Below, piece after piece: positions 61,877 to 64,000 of a DNA stretch of 64,000 nt. The stretch spans positions 62,001 through 126,000 of the forward strand of contig CAJNDS010000488.1 of assembly GCA_905221605.1 (NCBI GenBank), read 5' to 3'. The notes beneath the pieces are model-generated. The model was given only the letters and a program-made list of their open reading frames with translations. It was not told where the DNA came from and made no database searches. Positions within the stretch are counted from its first letter, which is position 1. Each line of letters starts with the position of its first letter. The position numbers and the translations under genes were made by a program. This DNA comes from Symbiodinium natans (lineage: Eukaryota; Sar; Dinophyceae; Suessiales; Symbiodiniaceae).

Positions 61877-62021
61877 TATAGTTTGGGAAATCCACCAGTT
61901 GTTATCCGTTAAGCCATGAGCAGGGGCGCGCCTAACCTTTTACTCAGAGGGCTTGAGCGTCACAGGTAAGTGCAACATACATGGAAGCAAAAGTGGAGGG
62001 AATGCACAGATATAAAATACA
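61877..62021 (-). repeat. 5' LTR (145 bp)
   Basis: Identical to the 3' LTR. It should hold the promoter; an A/T-rich TGTATTTTATATC start is the only promoter-like element seen. On the opposite strand it carries CACAGGTAAGTG, a perfect splice-donor match. Confidence 0.93.
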
Positions 62022-62026
62022 ATTTC
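62022..62026. repeat. Target-site duplication ATTTC (right)
   Basis: Matches 48345-48349. Confidence 0.9.
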
Positions 62027-64000
62027 AGCTAGGATGCCCAATAGTTGTATTGTTCGTCCTGTAGGTTTGGGTGACACACATACATATGGATATGGGTATG
62101 GATATGTATATGTAGACTAAACCCTAAACACTGTAAGCCCTATCTTGTTCCTCATCCTTGTGAAATCCGAGTTGACCAGGTCCTATACTTCCCCTACAAT
62201 CAGTCCCATATAGCCGCATTGATGCCTGATTTGGGAGAGAGGGAGAGAGGGAACATGCAACACCTGTGACTGTGAGGCTCTGGGCATTGAAATGGCTCAG
62301 GTCTTGTGCAGCCAAGGCACAGCCCAGAACAACCGGACTTCTCCTCCGTGCCCTTCTCGTGGGTCTCGTTGGCAGGCCCTATTGTTGCTGTCGCCTTGGT
62401 TGACATCATTGTCCTGCTATTCTTGATGGCTGTAGTGGAAAAATGCGTGTAGTCGTAGGTGCTATAACTTAGGTTTGGAGGTGCCCCCTTCACCCTTCCT
62501 TGTTCAGTCTTTCAATGTCTAAACACGTTTCACGGACCCCACGTCATGATTTGTAACCCCACTCCCCCTTGCCCGCGCTTTTCCCCCGGCCTCCTCACCC
62601 TGTGTTGCTTTGAAGTCTTGTTATGGGTGTTGTAAAGCGTTCCAAAAGCAAGAGGGGGCGCAGCACGACCCAGGCATACTTCAGATGATGACACCGTAGA
62701 TTCGGTGATTGAACAGTGAGTTGCTTGAGCCTGCCTACTTCCACTGTGCATCGCGGAGGCGCGAGCATCCTCGACCATTCGTTTCTCCCAATGGTTTTTC
62801 AAGCATCAACTGGAGCCATCCCGTTCCTAAACAGATGAGAGTTGAGGAACTGCTCAAGGCTTTGATGCTGCGGGTGTTGGGGGTACACTTCTTGCCTGCC
62901 CTGCAACGCATGCCGTCTGATCGACTAGACCTTAAATCAGCTGTGCTGCGGTCGTGGGTTGTGGAGTTGTCACGATCTTCTCAGGCGAGAGAGGGCTGGA
63001 CGACTCGCTGGGCGGCGGGAGGGGCTGCTTGCCTGCGACTGCATTGTCAAGAGACATAACTTGCACAACAACTGCGAGGACAGAGTCGACAGATCGAGCA
63101 GGCATGCGCCACCAGAAAGCCCATTTTGCACAAAGCCTGAGCAATGAGGAGGTGCATGCTAGCTCGATAGACTCGACCTTTTGACAGCACCCCACGATCC
63201 AAAAGACACAGACATAAGGCACCCTGAAGCCGCGACAACGCAAAGTCACCAAGCTGTGAAGCCAGGTGCCCAGATCTTGCACATCCTCAGTCTCGACTAT
63301 TCTGAACCGAAGGGCGAATTACACCTCAACTCCCTGTGAGGTCGAAGGACGTCTTCCGGCTGTCATTTGTCCAAAGGACGCAATGTCTATGCAAGTCAGA
63401 AATCATTCATGAGTCTTGAGAAGACCTTACACAACTCACGGTGCCTCCGATGCTGTGGGAAGTCGCCGCCTGTGGCTGCAGCAATGAAGGGCCTTGGGGC
63501 GGCTGCGGTGTCTCGCATGCCTCCTCGGAGCATTTGGGGCTTGCCAAGTAGGTTGGGAAAAGGCTTGAAGGCTTAGGGCCTGGAGTTTCGACTCGCCACT
63601 CAGGCAAGCCGAGAGTTCAGGTTGAGAGTATGTCGAATTGGTCGCAAGCCCCTTAAAAGCAAGATGATATTTGCACGTGCTTTCAGCAGTGCTTTCGCAA
63701 CCTCGGAGGAAGCGACGACCAAGGCCGCCAGTGCTGACACCACCACTGCAAAGGCGCGGAGCATCCTCGGTGGTTTCGCAAGCATCATGAGGGCCAAGAG
63801 TGGTGCAATGCGTAGAAGGCTCTGTTGGGGCTAGCGCTCAGGCATTCGGAGTTCCAAGTAAGGAAATTGATCGATGGGTTGATTCATCCAAAATCTTAGC
63901 TAACTTGCGGCGATGATTGGAAACCCGAGAGAATCGATGAACTGACCATGGAGAAGCCGGAATCAGCACACATCCTTGAACTCCGAGGGCCGAACCTTGA
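62027..64000. other. No gene assigned
   Basis: Short ATATGG-type repeats at 62080-62115 run into CTAAACCCTAAACAC, a telomere-like word. Plus-strand coding-like pieces near 62830-62990 (EELLKALMLRVLGVHFLPAL) and 63672-63815 (ARAFSSAFATSEEATTKAAS) lack clear exon borders. Confidence 0.3.

Larger units (their letters stand above)
48350..62021 (-). mobile_element. Complete Copia-type LTR retrotransposon with multi-enzyme cargo
   Basis: 13,672 bp, read on the minus strand. Order: 5' LTR (61877-62021), primer-binding-site candidate, gag-protease, integrase, reverse transcriptase, RNase H (the Copia order, with integrase before RT), then about 1,700 residues of extra domains, polypurine tract and 3' LTR (48350-48494). 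The LTRs are identical over 145 bp and flanked by the 5-bp duplication ATTTC, so the insertion is recent. Two frame changes separate gag-protease/integrase and integrase/RT: the first has the form of a programmed -1 shift, the second is unexplained. The element is about twice the length of a standard Copia, and its LTRs are unusually short. Confidence 0.92.

Noticed and set aside
62104..62120. CTAAACCCTAAACAC as a telomere end
   Set aside because: Only two units inside ordinary sequence; interstitial and probably by chance.

Overview
The window looks like nuclear DNA of a dinoflagellate, most likely Symbiodiniaceae-like. This is inferred from the overall pattern, not from a marker gene. Protein-coding pieces are GC3-rich, very short and separated by many introns. 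All recognisable host exons lie on the minus strand, as in dinoflagellate one-direction gene clusters. Satellites and microsatellites are abundant, and the two large elements are retrotransposons whose style (Copia-type pol with extra enzymes; AP-endonuclease LINE) fits dinoflagellates. No rRNA, tRNA, CRISPR array, plasmid or phage feature was found.

Layout. 0.4-5.2 kb (minus): exon pieces that fit the C-terminal ubiquitin-like part of splicing factor SF3A1, ending in a long Pro/Gly/Met-rich tail. 6.6-7.6 kb (minus): three phase-compatible exons of an unrecognised protein. 8.9-11.7 kb: AT-rich repeat island with two copies of a MITE-like element, a long foldback and two flanking clusters of short palindromes. 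12.1-12.6 kb (minus): four tiny phase-compatible exons of a pentatricopeptide repeat (PPR) protein. 12.6-26.4 kb: mostly unassigned DNA with several satellites.

26.4-33.3 kb (plus): a non-LTR retrotransposon inserted in, or bounded by, a (GTT)n array. It encodes an AP-type endonuclease, a reverse transcriptase, four zinc fingers and a C-terminal domain with all the landmark motifs of a ubiquitin-specific protease. The reading frame is broken once, in a G6 run inside the RT.

33.3-48.3 kb: mostly unassigned, with one decayed coding remnant (39.5-40.2 kb) and one exon-like segment (44.3 kb).

48.35-62.02 kb (minus): a complete 13.7-kb Copia-type LTR retrotransposon. Its two 145-bp LTRs are identical, with a 5-bp target duplication and a polypurine tract. 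Gag-protease and integrase-pol are in different frames, joined by a canonical -1 slippery heptamer followed by a hairpin. Downstream of RNase H the polyprotein continues for about 1,700 residues. That extension carries a 2OG-Fe(II) dioxygenase-like domain, a cytosine-methyltransferase-like domain, an SGNH-hydrolase-like domain, a Tpt1/KptA (RNA 2'-phosphotransferase)-like domain and a zinc ribbon.

The two retroelements are the main interest: both carry enzyme cargo (a deubiquitinase-like protease in the LINE; nucleic-acid-modification-like enzymes in the Copia element) that ordinary members of these classes lack. All domain calls come from motif reading by eye; no search was run.
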